Source of the DNA: Novipirellula artificiosorum
GTDB taxonomy: Bacteria > Planctomycetota > Planctomycetia > Pirellulales > Pirellulaceae
Reading direction: 5' to 3'
Length of the DNA: 64,000 bases
Assembly (NCBI RefSeq): GCF_007860135.1
Contig: NZ_SJPV01000002.1
Coordinates: 124,001 to 188,000 of the forward strand
In this document: positions 26,405 through 35,581 of the stretch, in pieces
Layout of the letters: every line of letters starts with the position of its first letter
How positions within the stretch are numbered: position 1 is the first letter of the stretch
Made by a program: the position numbers and the translations under genes
Notes under the pieces: generated by a model
Told to the model about the DNA's origin: nothing
The model's database searches: none
What the model saw: the letters and a program-made list of their open reading frames with translations, nothing else

Positions 26405-28176
26405 TGGAGGCGATACGAGAACGCTTGGTCTATCTGGTGATGGGGCTCGTCATTTTTGCGGTGAACACCGCGCATGCGGAGGGGTTTCCAGAGCAATATG
26501 ATTTGGCGATGGATCGGCGACCGACCATTCCCGAGAGCCAAATCGCCTATGCTTTTCCAGATGGCTTGAAGGATCTATGGACGCGTGGGCTCGATCAGCC
26601 CGATGCAGAGCTTCAGCGAATGCTGATCGACACGTTAGCCATCGCTCACCAACAGGGCTTGTCGGGGATGACCGATGCGACCCCAAAGTTGTTGGCCCTG
26701 TTGCAAACACCGGGTCAGGAAATGGATGTATTGGTCGCAGCGGCACAAACCTTGGTGATCCTCGACGCGAAAGACCACGCAGCGACATTAGCGAACTCAG
26801 CGATGCAATATGGGCCGTCGCTGTCGCAGATTGTTGAACCTGCGATCGCCGCTTGGAAGTCTCCGGTCATGCTGGCAACGTGGATTGAGCGGATCGAAAG
26901 TGGCAAAGCGGACCAGAGAATGTTGGCCCTGGCGATCGATGGACTGGGCAAGTTGCAAGCGACGGAGGCAACGAACTCTCTCGAGCGATTGTTGTTTTCT
27001 GTATACGAACCCACCTCGGTTCGAATGTCCGCCGCGCGTGCATTGGGGCGAATTCATCATTCGGGTATGGTCGAGGTCGCTGATCGATTAATCCAATTGA
27101 ATTCGACGTCTGATGACGATCAACGCCTACCCGAGCTGAATCCGTTGCTTGCGATTGAGGTGTTGGCCAATCACGATGACGTCGAAACGGTGACGCTGAT
27201 GAACTTGTTGGCCAGCCATCCGAGCACTCCGGTGCAATCAAGGGCACTGGGTCGGCTTTACGAGATTGACCCAGAATTGGTTGATCCCCACATTGACCGC
27301 GTGATTTCCAGCCGAGATGTGAATGTTCGTCGGTGGTGTGCGTTGTCCATGATCGACCAACAAGCCATTGATCGCATCAAGACGCTTGCGCCGCTGATGC
27401 AGGACATCAATCCTGGACTTCGCCGCGACGTGGCACTCGGTTTGATTCGGTTGGCAGCTTTGCCCAACTTGACTGACGAGGTGATCGAACGGACCCGTGA
27501 CGTCATGAATCAACATCAATGGCAGGGATGTGAGCAGGCCTGTTTTGTGATGGCGAAACTTGATTACAAACCGAGCGGAAGTCGGATGGTTGAACTGCTT
27601 GGCCACCCCCGCGGTGAGGTTCGAGTTGCTTCGGCTTGGGGCTTAACGCAATTGCGTCTCAGCGAGTGGTTGCCGGATATGCTTGAACATGCGCAGCGGG
27701 TTTACGATGGGTTCAGATCGGGTGAATTCAACGATGACATGCGGGGGTATTCGCTACAGCAAGCCCATCTGTTCATTGCGTTTGGCGACCAAATGTATCG
27801 TCCTGCGGATGCGTTGATGCGGAACTATCTACCAAAACGCAAGACGCTTGGGCACTTGTCGCGTCCCGCCGCAGCGTGGGCGTTGGGGCTACTTTACGAA
27901 GATGATCCTCAAGAAGACTTGATCACGATCCTTGAAGAACGACTGAACGATGTCGATAGCATGGATCCGGAATCGCTCCGTATGCGGTCCAAGTGCGCGA
28001 TCACTTTGGGGCGAATGAATGCAGAATCCGCGTTGGAATCCTTGCGTTCGAATGCGAACTCGTGCGGTGGATGCTATTGGGCGATCGAGCGGATTACCGG
28101 AGAGCCCGCACCCGATCCGGGGACATTCACCACCGAAATCGACGGATGGGTCTTGGAACCGTTAACGATGCCTTGA
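26404..28176 (+). CDS. exported HEAT-repeat protein
   Basis: Start at ATG 26404 overlaps the permease stop; longer frames upstream lie inside that gene. A signal peptide (LVYLVMGLVIFAVNTAHAEG) is followed by a run of helical repeats rich in Ala/Leu with the HEAT/PBS pattern, e.g. PTSVRMSAARALGRIHHSG, SRDVNVRRWCALSMID, HPRGEVRVASAWGLTQLR and PAAAWALGLLYED. The C-terminus has CGGCYWAIERITGE, three cysteines or Cys-like positions that may bind a metal or disulfide. Last gene of the ABC-2 operon; likely an extracytoplasmic scaffold for the complex. 590 aa. Confidence 0.8.
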   Translation: MEAIRERLVYLVMGLVIFAVNTAHAEGFPEQYDLAMDRRPTIPESQIAYAFPDGLKDLWTRGLDQPDAELQRMLIDTLAIAHQQGLSGMTDATPKLLALLQTPGQEMDVLVAAAQTLVILDAKDHAATLANSAMQYGPSLSQIVEPAIAAWKSPVMLATWIERIESGKADQRMLALAIDGLGKLQATEATNSLERLLFSVYEPTSVRMSAARALGRIHHSGMVEVADRLIQLNSTSDDDQRLPELNPLLAIEVLANHDDVETVTLMNLLASHPSTPVQSRALGRLYEIDPELVDPHIDRVISSRDVNVRRWCALSMIDQQAIDRIKTLAPLMQDINPGLRRDVALGLIRLAALPNLTDEVIERTRDVMNQHQWQGCEQACFVMAKLDYKPSGSRMVELLGHPRGEVRVASAWGLTQLRLSEWLPDMLEHAQRVYDGFRSGEFNDDMRGYSLQQAHLFIAFGDQMYRPADALMRNYLPKRKTLGHLSRPAAAWALGLLYEDDPQEDLITILEERLNDVDSMDPESLRMRSKCAITLGRMNAESALESLRSNANSCGGCYWAIERITGEPAPDPGTFTTEIDGWVLEPLTMP

Positions 28177-28382
28177 CCTCACCCACCGAAGAGACGCAAT
28201 CGGTGTTCCCGTTTCGAACTCAAAGTCCGATTTTTAGGAATTGACGGCGTGCGGGATTCAAAGCCTTGTCTCACGCGGTCGTATTCGTCGCAGTGGATTT
28301 CATCAAAGTAAGGGTTGTCCTGCTCAGGAGTGAAATGCGGTCACAGAGATTTCACGCCAGGGCAAGACCGACGCAGAAGAGA

Positions 28383-29954
28383 CTACAACGGGAAGTCGTC
28401 CTCCGCAGCGGTGTCCGCATACAAAGGCATGTGCCGGTAATAGACTTCCAAGATCATCGTTGCAAAGGCAGTACTCGCCAAGCGCCCTCCTTCACGCGGT
28501 CCACGATGCGAATGGCTGTTGGGGAAATGCCAACTGCCTTTCGCACCTGGGGCTTGCGACTGTGCGTTGACCAGCCAATCGCGAAGTTCGACGTTGAATT
28601 TATCCCATTCTAATCCGCCATAGTGACGCAGCACCTGAGCGGCGTAATAGTCGTAGTAAATATCGTCTTTCTTGACGCCCATCCGTGTCAGTTCCTTCAC
28701 TCCGCCGATGATACCTGGATGGTCCTTGTCCCAACCGGTGTACATTCGGCACAGCAGTCCCATCGCGGTGCATCCTTCGTGGCTTTTGGTTGGCTTGGTA
28801 TCGTAGCCGTACTTGGCTCCGTCTTCCGATTGGACTTTGTTCAAGAACAAGATTGATCCTTGCACGGCGGTTGGCGGAATGACCAAGTGCCCCATATGCC
28901 CGCTCTTAAGCGCCATCACTTGCCAACCGGTCACTGACGTATCACCTCCATTGGGTGCTTTCGGTTGATACCGCCATCCACCGTCGCGACCTTGCGCGTA
29001 GACGATGTAATTCAACGCGGCTTGTGCCGGCCCGGCAAGCGCGGTGTCACCGGTCATCGCATAAGCTTCACTCAGCGTAATGGCTGCCAGCCCGTGCGAG
29101 TACATGTTGCCACCGCTCTCGCGCAGATCCAACACTGGCATGCCTTGTTGCTTTCCTGATTTGCCGCTGGTTGCTAGAAACAACAACCCCGCTCGGATGC
29201 GGTCTTTGTATTCGCCGTACATGTGCGTTTGCCCCGCTCCCAAGAACGGCAACAGCGCCAACGAAGTCGCCGCGATGTGGGCATCGGCTCGGTCGGATTC
29301 GCCGGGATCCCCGCATCGATTGCGGCAAACTCGGTTATGTTGGAACGTCCAGGCGCCGTTGGGCATTTGGTGAAGCGACAACCATTTCAACGCGTCGCCA
29401 ACGGCTGATTCGCTGCTGGCGTTGCCACCGTAATCGCGGAGCAGTTTCTTTTTCATCTCGTTGCTGCGACTACTCATCGGCGCCGCTGCGGATCCTGCTA
29501 ACGTTTGCAGCGACGCGGCGACAGGTGCCATTTCCGCAGCCAGATCATTCATATTGATCGTTACCGCCTCGATTTGAAGCGGAGCGACTGCTTCAGGTTC
29601 GACCATGTCCATTTGTTCGGCCACCTCAACCGTTTGGTCGACCACTTCTTCCATCTCGGCCAAGTCGCCTGGATCCATCGGCTCGATGGCGAACTCTTCC
29701 ATTTCCGGCCCCTCTTCGCCGGTACCGCGGGCTGACAAGACATTGACCACTTTGGCTGGTGTGCCGACGGTAATCAGCCCCAAAACGAGCAAGATGATCA
29801 CGTGCACAAACATGCTGATCATCCACGCCGGCATCACTCGGAACAGCAAGAATCGCTGTTGTGGGGCATAGTCGTCATCGGATGGGTGACTTTCGACCCG
29901 CGCATCTTCGTCAGCGACGAGAGTCGCAAGGATTGGTTCGGTAACGGTTGCCAT
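28383..29954 (-). CDS. TonB-like N-terminus fused to prenyltransferase/squalene-oxidase-repeat domain
   Basis: Start at ATG 29954 (MATVTEPILATLV), 523 aa. A single transmembrane helix at residues 42-62 contains Ser47-x3-His51 (SMFVH), the motif that TonB-type proteins use to contact ExbD. Next is an acidic, Met/Glu/Pro-rich spacer (about 75-150), then an alpha/alpha toroid of the prenyltransferase/squalene-oxidase type from about 190 to 500, with repeats such as GDALKWLSLHQMPNGAW, ALNYIVYAQGRDGGWRYQ and VTGWQVMALKSG. No DxDD cyclase motif is seen, so catalysis is doubtful. Probably a periplasmic binding or scaffold protein. Confidence 0.78.
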   Translation of the reverse strand: MATVTEPILATLVADEDARVESHPSDDDYAPQQRFLLFRVMPAWMISMFVHVIILLVLGLITVGTPAKVVNVLSARGTGEEGPEMEEFAIEPMDPGDLAEMEEVVDQTVEVAEQMDMVEPEAVAPLQIEAVTINMNDLAAEMAPVAASLQTLAGSAAAPMSSRSNEMKKKLLRDYGGNASSESAVGDALKWLSLHQMPNGAWTFQHNRVCRNRCGDPGESDRADAHIAATSLALLPFLGAGQTHMYGEYKDRIRAGLLFLATSGKSGKQQGMPVLDLRESGGNMYSHGLAAITLSEAYAMTGDTALAGPAQAALNYIVYAQGRDGGWRYQPKAPNGGDTSVTGWQVMALKSGHMGHLVIPPTAVQGSILFLNKVQSEDGAKYGYDTKPTKSHEGCTAMGLLCRMYTGWDKDHPGIIGGVKELTRMGVKKDDIYYDYYAAQVLRHYGGLEWDKFNVELRDWLVNAQSQAPGAKGSWHFPNSHSHRGPREGGRLASTAFATMILEVYYRHMPLYADTAAEDDFPL

Positions 29955-30188
29955 CGAAGCTGCGGTCCTCGGCTTGAAGAGCCTACCCTGAAAGACGATG
30001 AGATAAGCATGGGACGGGAGTGAAGACCTCCCCCACCCATTATAGACAAGTCTATCGGCGACACGAACGTTCTGTCGGGTGAACAAGCTGAGCGATCGAA
30101 ATTAAACGGAAGGTACGGCAGGTTTTACGGGCCCCCCGTCTGGTTGGCCACTCCCTTCCCCGCGTCCGTCTCATGCGAAACCGACACA

Positions 30189-31403
30189 CTATGTACCCCG
30201 TTGAGCCCACGCTTGGGCGGCCGCCAATCGCACTTGGTCGACGGTTGTGCCGTTTTCGGTCGCTAGCGCGACGGCATCATCGTCTTCGATGGCAAATCGC
30301 TCGCTACCTGCTGGCAAAAGAACCCGTTTCCCCCGTACTGGACCAAACCTCGTTTCAACCGTTTCGGAGCTTCGGTTCAATTTGTGACGATCGGCCGAGT
30401 GGCGACGAATCCCAATCGAGGTGGAGTGCGTGAACAGGATATCTTCCATCAGGGCCAATCGTGATGGAGAGGTGATCACGGTCAAGACCACGCCGACACG
30501 ACCTTTCTTCATCACGCAGGGCGTTTGAAACACATCCAGCGCACCCGCTGCCATCAAACGCCGCGCACAATCGGCCATCTGCTGAGCCGAGCTGTCGTCG
30601 ATGTTTGTTTCCAACACCAAGACGCTGTCCGATTCCACGGACCGGGCTGCCGAGTCACTCGGCTCGGCCGTTTCGCCGATCAAGACGCGAAGGACGTTGG
30701 CTTGCTCTGAGAAATCCTTGGTCCCGGCTCCATAGCCGACACCGGTGAGCGTCATCGACGGCATCGTCCCGAAGTGCCTGCCGGTCGCTTTCAAAATTGC
30801 CGCGCCGGTCGGCGTGGTCAACTCGGCTTGCACGCTGCTCGAGGCGATCGGGATGTCGCGAAGCAATTCCGCCGTTGCAGGTGCTGGAACCGAAACGAGT
30901 CCATGAGCGATCGTGATCGTTCCACTACCAGTTGGCACGGCCGACGACGCGACGGTTTCAATTCCAAGTGCCGTCATCGCGACGGCGGTCCCGACAATGT
31001 CGGCAATGGAGTCGATCGCGCCAACTTCGTGAAAGTGGACCTTTTCAATCGTCGAGCCGTGTACCTTCGCTTCCGCTTCAGCCAGGGCACGAAAAATCTT
31101 GTGGGCTAGCGCCTTGGCGGGATCGGAAATGCTATCCGCACGGTCGATCATCTCGGTAATATGATGCAGATGGCGATGAGCGTGTTCAGGGGGGTGGTCG
31201 ATCTTAACCTGGATCGCACGAAAACCGTTCTTCTTGACGGTTTCGGACGTAAGGGTCAGTTCGGGGAGCCCCATTGATTTCACAGCCGTTTCAATTCCGC
31301 TGGCATCAATTTGCCCGCTTTGGCCCCCCAGATCGATCAGAGCGCCGAGCGTCATATCGCCGCTGATTCCGCTTAGACAGTCAAAAAACGCAATTTTAGC
31401 CAT
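30189..31403 (-). CDS. larC: LarC, nickel-pincer nucleotide cofactor insertion protein
   Basis: CTP-dependent enzyme that inserts nickel into the pincer cofactor of lactate racemase-type enzymes. 404 aa, normal. The N-terminal [17 protein letters not shown], the [15 protein letters not shown] block and the TTPTGAAIL segment identify the family (DUF111). A His-rich stretch [12 protein letters not shown] lies near residue 75, as in known LarC proteins. LarB and LarE, the other maturation enzymes, and the racemase LarA are not in this window. Divergent from the bL36 gene. Confidence 0.9.
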   Translation of the reverse strand: MAKIAFFDCLSGISGDMTLGALIDLGGQSGQIDASGIETAVKSMGLPELTLTSETVKKNGFRAIQVKIDHPPEHAHRHLHHITEMIDRADSISDPAKALAHKIFRALAEAEAKVHGSTIEKVHFHEVGAIDSIADIVGTAVAMTALGIETVASSAVPTGSGTITIAHGLVSVPAPATAELLRDIPIASSSVQAELTTPTGAAILKATGRHFGTMPSMTLTGVGYGAGTKDFSEQANVLRVLIGETAEPSDSAARSVESDSVLVLETNIDDSSAQQMADCARRLMAAGALDVFQTPCVMKKGRVGVVLTVITSPSRLALMEDILFTHSTSIGIRRHSADRHKLNRSSETVETRFGPVRGKRVLLPAGSERFAIEDDDAVALATENGTTVDQVRLAAAQAWAQRGT

Positions 31404-31572
31404 GGTGATGGGCTGCTCCTGCTCAATCGGGTTTCAAAGTGGATCTGGCGTTGAAGGATTCGAAGAAACCGCTATACTCCGCCCTTCCAACGTAGGAAAA
31501 GCGAATTGCGGCGGGGTCATCCGATCTTCGACGCGTGAAATGGTATACGAAACAAGCGACGAGATCGATCCG

Positions 31573-31725
31573 ATGAAAGTTGTCAGCAGCATCGGTGCAT
31601 TGAAGTACCGACATCCCGATTGCCAAGTGGTCAAACGGCGTGGCCGAATTTACGTGATTTGCAAGAGCAATCCGAAGTTCAAGGTCCGCCAAGGTGGTGC
31701 GAAGGTCAAAAAGGCCCGTCGCTAA
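31573..31725 (+). CDS. rpmJ: 50S ribosomal protein bL36, cysteine-poor form
   Basis: Small large-subunit protein that binds 23S rRNA. 50 aa starting at ATG 31573. [25 protein letters not shown] and [13 protein letters not shown] match the E. coli YkgO/RpmJ2 type rather than the zinc-ribbon form: only two of the metal-ligand positions are Cys (C17, C30) and the CxxC pair is absent, as in zinc-independent paralogues. The C-terminal [10 protein letters not shown] is an extension. A strong terminator follows 48 bp later. Whether a zinc-binding paralogue exists elsewhere cannot be seen. Confidence 0.93.
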   Translation: MKVVSSIGALKYRHPDCQVVKRRGRIYVICKSNPKFKVRQGGAKVKKARR

Positions 31726-31773
31726 CAGGGTTGAGGGTTCGTGAAGAACGCTTCATCCTTGCTGGACCCGTTC

Positions 31774-31802
31774 AACGACCGGAATCTCCTCCGGTCGTTT
31801 TT
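31774..31802 (+). terminator. Rho-independent terminator of rpmJ
   Basis: AACGACCGGA and TCCGGTCGTT form a perfect 10-bp stem with a 6-nt loop (ATCTCC), followed by TTTTT at 31798-31802. Confidence 0.88.
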
Positions 31803-31853
31803 GCATGCGCCGTCATCAATTCCTGTGAATTCCGCTTTTGATTCCTCGCGCCC

Positions 31854-32591
31854 ATGACCACTGTGATCACCGTCCCTCCGAAAGACCTTCCGGTGACCGA
31901 GCCTCTCGACATGTTGGTGGTCGCCCCTCATCCGGACGATGCCGAACTTGGAATGGGAGGAACGATCGCGAAAATGTTGTCGCTCGGTTGGCGAGTCGGT
32001 GTGTTGGATTTGACCAGCGGGGAGCCGACGCCCCATGGATCCGAATCGCTGCGTCGCACAGAGACCGACCGCGCGAGCAACATCCTGGGGCTCTCGTGGC
32101 GGGGGAACGCAGGGTTGCCGAATCGAAAATTGCAACACACCTTGGAATCTCGCGAGCTAATCGCCAGCTATTTTCGGGTATTGCGGCCGCGGTGGCTTTT
32201 CGCCCCCTACTGGCAAGACGCCCATCCTGATCATCTTGCGGCGACCGAATTGATCGAAGCGGCTCGGTTTTGGTCCAAGTTGAGTAAAACCGACATGCCG
32301 GGCGAGCGTTTTCATCCTGGACGCGTCTTCTACTATTACTGCATCCACCTTCGCTTGGCGGTTGCCCCCAATTGGATCGTCGACATCAGTGACTTCTGGG
32401 ACATCAAGCGTGCGTCGATTGAAGCCTATCAGAGTCAATTCATTGCGGGGCGGGATCCCCAGCCCCCAACGCTGATGGACGAATTTCGCGTCGAAGCGGC
32501 CAATTGGGGCCGGCTGATCCATCGCAAGTATGGGGAACCGTTTGCCACGAAAGAGCCCTTGGCCCTCGAATCCTTGGCAGGGATTTTGTAA
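31854..32591 (+). CDS. PIG-L family deacetylase, BshB1-like
   Basis: Zinc-dependent N-acetylglucosaminyl deacetylase fold. The motif APHPDDAELGMGGTIAK (residues 24-40) holds the His and Asp ligands of the metal, and QDAHPDHLA later supplies the third His. The order DLTSGEPTPHGS, NAGLPNRKLQ and WIVDISDFWDIKRASIEAYQSQF matches BshB1, which deacetylates GlcNAc-malate in bacillithiol synthesis. No bshA or bshC is nearby, so the low-molecular-weight thiol role is likely but not shown. Monocistronic, after the bL36 terminator. Confidence 0.85.
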   Translation: MTTVITVPPKDLPVTEPLDMLVVAPHPDDAELGMGGTIAKMLSLGWRVGVLDLTSGEPTPHGSESLRRTETDRASNILGLSWRGNAGLPNRKLQHTLESRELIASYFRVLRPRWLFAPYWQDAHPDHLAATELIEAARFWSKLSKTDMPGERFHPGRVFYYYCIHLRLAVAPNWIVDISDFWDIKRASIEAYQSQFIAGRDPQPPTLMDEFRVEAANWGRLIHRKYGEPFATKEPLALESLAGIL

Positions 32592-32756
32592 CCACCCCGG
32601 TTGCGGTTCGTTTTTCCGATCCAGATTGTCGCAGCGCCGTGGGTACGTATCCCTCGACCCTCACGGCAGAGTATATTGAAGGCTTAGTGGCTGGACGCCG
32701 TGGAGAAGCTGCGTCCGCGTTGTGAATTTGTTTGCTCTGGCCCCACGTTTATTGCC

Positions 32757-33173
32757 ATGCCCGTCAAAATGCAGCTGGCTCGGATCATCATCTCTGAGCT
32801 CACTGAGAATCAAGTGATCTATCTTCAGGAAGAAAATGGGGAACGCGAGTTTCCGATACTGATTGGCATTTTCGAAGCGACCAACATCGATCGTCGGGTT
32901 AAAGAAGAGTACACTCCGACGCGACCCCTGACGCACGATTTGATTGTTCACGTGGCCGAAGCGCTCGGTGCGAAGGTGGAAAGCGTCGTGATCAGCGACC
33001 TGAACGAGCACACCTACTACGCTCAATTGAACCTGCGTAAAGAAGACGGTGAATTGATCACGATCGACTCGCGCCCCAGTGACGCGATCGCGGTTGCCGT
33101 CACCTTTTCACCGGCACTGCCGATCTATGTTAGCGAGCAGGTGTTGGACGAAGCAACGTCGACACCGTTCTAG
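32757..33173 (+). CDS. bifunctional nuclease domain protein (DUF151)
   Basis: 138-aa single-domain BFN protein. Start at ATG 32757 (MPVKMQLARIII); a longer frame beginning at 32700 has non-coding character. Conserved core features are PILIGIFEATNIDRR, the RPLTHDL segment, and SRPSDAIAVAV near residue 107. The domain family was named for DNase and RNase activity in plants; bacterial members are commonly proposed to be nucleases, without firm substrates. panC begins 2 bp after its stop, so they are cotranscribed. Confidence 0.85.
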   Translation: MPVKMQLARIIISELTENQVIYLQEENGEREFPILIGIFEATNIDRRVKEEYTPTRPLTHDLIVHVAEALGAKVESVVISDLNEHTYYAQLNLRKEDGELITIDSRPSDAIAVAVTFSPALPIYVSEQVLDEATSTPF

Positions 33174-33175
33174 TC

Positions 33176-34021
33176 ATGATCAAGCTAACGACACCTGAGC
33201 AAGCGCGTCGCTTCGTACTCGAGAGGCGGTTCGCCGGACACACCGTTGGTTTGGTACCGACGATGGGCGCCCTGCATGAAGGACATCGATCGCTGGTCCG
33301 TCATGCTTGCGTCCAATGCGATCATACGATTGCGACGATTTTTGTGAACCCGACTCAATTCGGTCCCAATGAAGATCTCGACAAGTACCCTCGGTTGTTG
33401 GAGCAAGATTGCCAACAGCTCGAGGCCGAGGGAACCACGGCGGTATTCTTGCCAAGCAGTGACGTGATCTATCCGCCAGGATTTAGCACTTATGTCGAGC
33501 CGCCGAAGGTCGCGGCGCCACTTGAAGGCGTTTGTCGGCCAGGACATTTTCGTGGTGTTGCGACCGTGGTCATGAAACTGTTTCAGATCCTGCCAGCGAC
33601 CCATGCCTTTTTTGGCCGCAAAGATTATCAGCAATGGAAAGTCATCGAAGCGATGGTGCGCGATCTGAACGTGGGGATTGAGATCGCTTGCTGCGATACG
33701 GTTCGCGAGTCGGATGGATTGGCATTGAGCAGCCGTAACCGTTACCTCAGTGAAGAGCAACGCTCGCGCTCGCTTCGGTTGTCCGTCGCGCTTCGTCGTG
33801 CTCAACAGCTTGCCGATTCAGGGGTGCGCGATGTCTCACGAATCGAAGCCGAGATGAGGCAAATCTTATTGAGCGAGGGTGGCGTGGACGCAATCGATTA
33901 TGCAAGAGTCGTTGACGCAGAAAGCCTCGCGACTTTGGAGCATCTCGATCGACCCGGCGTCGCGTTGATCGCTGCCTTTGTGGGGCAGACACGATTGATC
34001 GACAACGTTTCGTTGAGCTAA
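33176..34021 (+). CDS. panC: pantothenate synthetase
   Basis: Joins pantoate and beta-alanine using ATP to make pantothenate. The nucleotidyl-transferase HxGH motif is in VPTMGALHEGHRSL, the KMSKS-like residues are in SSRNRYLS, and FVNPTQFGPNED and FFGRKDYQQ are family signatures. 281 aa, full length. It begins 2 bp after the BFN gene and is followed 15 bp later by the sugar importer ATPase, so it may be cotranscribed with both. Confidence 0.95.
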   Translation: MIKLTTPEQARRFVLERRFAGHTVGLVPTMGALHEGHRSLVRHACVQCDHTIATIFVNPTQFGPNEDLDKYPRLLEQDCQQLEAEGTTAVFLPSSDVIYPPGFSTYVEPPKVAAPLEGVCRPGHFRGVATVVMKLFQILPATHAFFGRKDYQQWKVIEAMVRDLNVGIEIACCDTVRESDGLALSSRNRYLSEEQRSRSLRLSVALRRAQQLADSGVRDVSRIEAEMRQILLSEGGVDAIDYARVVDAESLATLEHLDRPGVALIAAFVGQTRLIDNVSLS

Positions 34022-34036
34022 GGATCCCTGCTTCCT

Positions 34037-35581
34037 GTGAACGATCCTGCCGCTTCCATGTTGACCGTTACGGGAATGACCAAGCGGTATGCCGTTACGG
34101 TTTTGGACGATGTTTCGTTGGACCTCCGCAGCGGTGAGATCCATGCTTTGATCGGCGCGAACGGTGCTGGCAAGAGCACGCTTTGCAAAATCGTGGCGGG
34201 ATTGGTTGCTCCGACCCACGGGTTCATGACGTTGGAAGGTCGCCCCTATCATCCGGCAAACAAGCAGGCGGCCGAATCGGCGGGCGTTGAAATCGTGCAG
34301 CAGGAACTGAACCAGATTGAAACATTGACCGTGGCTGAGAATTTGTTCCTGTCTCGGTTGCCGCATCGCCTGGGAGTCGTCAATCAAAAACAACTCGACA
34401 CGCGCGCTCGCGATGCACTGGATCGGTTTGGGCTCCACGCGATTCCGACCAAGACGGTGATGGGGTCCCTAGGCGTAGGGCGCCAGCAGATGATCGAAAT
34501 TGCCGCAGCCTTAGATCGTGAGTGCAAGGTACTGATCCTCGACGAGCCGACAGCGGCACTCAGTTCGGGGGAAACCGACGTTTTGTTCACTTGGCTCGAC
34601 CGGCTGCGGAGCCAGGGCGTTGGGATGATCTACATTAGCCATCGATTGGAAGAGATCAGCCGCTTGGCCGATCGAGTCACCGTGTTGCGGGATGGTAAGT
34701 ACGTCACGAGCGAAGCGACGAGCCAGTTGACGACCGATCGGATGGTTGAGTTGATGAGTGGTGACGAACACGCGCCGACACCCTCGATTCGAAAGGTGCC
34801 CGTACACGTCAACCCGAACGAATCGGACACGGTAGCTTTGCGGGTGGAGGGAATTTCGCGAGGCAAACGGGTCAGGCAGATTAGCTTTTCCGTTTCCAAG
34901 GGCGAAAGGCTTGGGATTGCTGGATTGGTCGGCTCGGGACGTACCGAGCTGCTGCGTTGTCTTTTCGGTGCCGATGTTGCAGAATCTGGGTCGATCACGA
35001 TTGGCAACCGCCGCAACACCACACCGTTTCGGCATCCAAGAGAAGCGGTCGCCGCCGGGTTGGCGATGGTGACCGAAGATCGGAAACAAAACGGTTTACT
35101 CTTGCCGCTTAGCATCCGAGTGAACACGACGCTTGCGTCACTACAAAAACGATTCTCGCTCGCGGGCGTCATTCGGCGTTCCGCGGAACGTACCGAAACA
35201 CAACAGCTTTGTGAGTCACTCGATACGCGAGCGACCGGTATCGAGCAATCCGTTGGTACGTTGAGTGGTGGCAATCAACAGAAAGTGGTGGTCGCGAAAT
35301 GGTTGATGCGCGACGCGGAGATCTTCTTTTTTGACGAACCGACGCGAGGAATTGACGTCGCCGCTCGGGAGCGGATTTATCGATTGTTCGACGCTTTGGC
35401 AGCCCAGGGTAAAACGCTGTTGATTGTCAGTAGCGATCTGGACGAACTGGTTGCAACCACCGATCGAATCGCTGTGATGTCCAATGGCCGGATGGTTCAA
35501 GTCTTTGAACGTCATGAATGGTCGAAGGATCGAATCATGCAAGCGGCGTTTTCGGGCTATGTGGAAAAGGAACGCTCATGA
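34037..35581 (+). CDS. sugar ABC importer ATPase (RbsA/MglA type, duplicated)
   Basis: 514-aa ATPase with two ABC domains, as in ribose, galactose or autoinducer importers. The first has Walker A GANGAGKST, a GVGRQQMIEIAAAL signature and Walker B VLILDEPTAAL; the second has a degenerate GLVGSGRTELL and an intact LSGGNQQKVVVAKWL with FFDEPTRGIDVAAR. Start is GTG 34037; an in-frame ATG at 34058 (MLTVTGMTKRY) is the alternative. The stop overlaps the permease start (ATGA). The substrate is unknown because no periplasmic binding protein lies beside it. Confidence 0.92.
   Translation: MNDPAASMLTVTGMTKRYAVTVLDDVSLDLRSGEIHALIGANGAGKSTLCKIVAGLVAPTHGFMTLEGRPYHPANKQAAESAGVEIVQQELNQIETLTVAENLFLSRLPHRLGVVNQKQLDTRARDALDRFGLHAIPTKTVMGSLGVGRQQMIEIAAALDRECKVLILDEPTAALSSGETDVLFTWLDRLRSQGVGMIYISHRLEEISRLADRVTVLRDGKYVTSEATSQLTTDRMVELMSGDEHAPTPSIRKVPVHVNPNESDTVALRVEGISRGKRVRQISFSVSKGERLGIAGLVGSGRTELLRCLFGADVAESGSITIGNRRNTTPFRHPREAVAAGLAMVTEDRKQNGLLLPLSIRVNTTLASLQKRFSLAGVIRRSAERTETQQLCESLDTRATGIEQSVGTLSGGNQQKVVVAKWLMRDAEIFFFDEPTRGIDVAARERIYRLFDALAAQGKTLLIVSSDLDELVATTDRIAVMSNGRMVQVFERHEWSKDRIMQAAFSGYVEKERS

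Noticed and set aside
28383-29954. Squalene-hopene cyclase
   Set aside because: The toroid repeats are present but no DxDD motif is seen, and the N-terminus is a single membrane anchor with an acidic linker.
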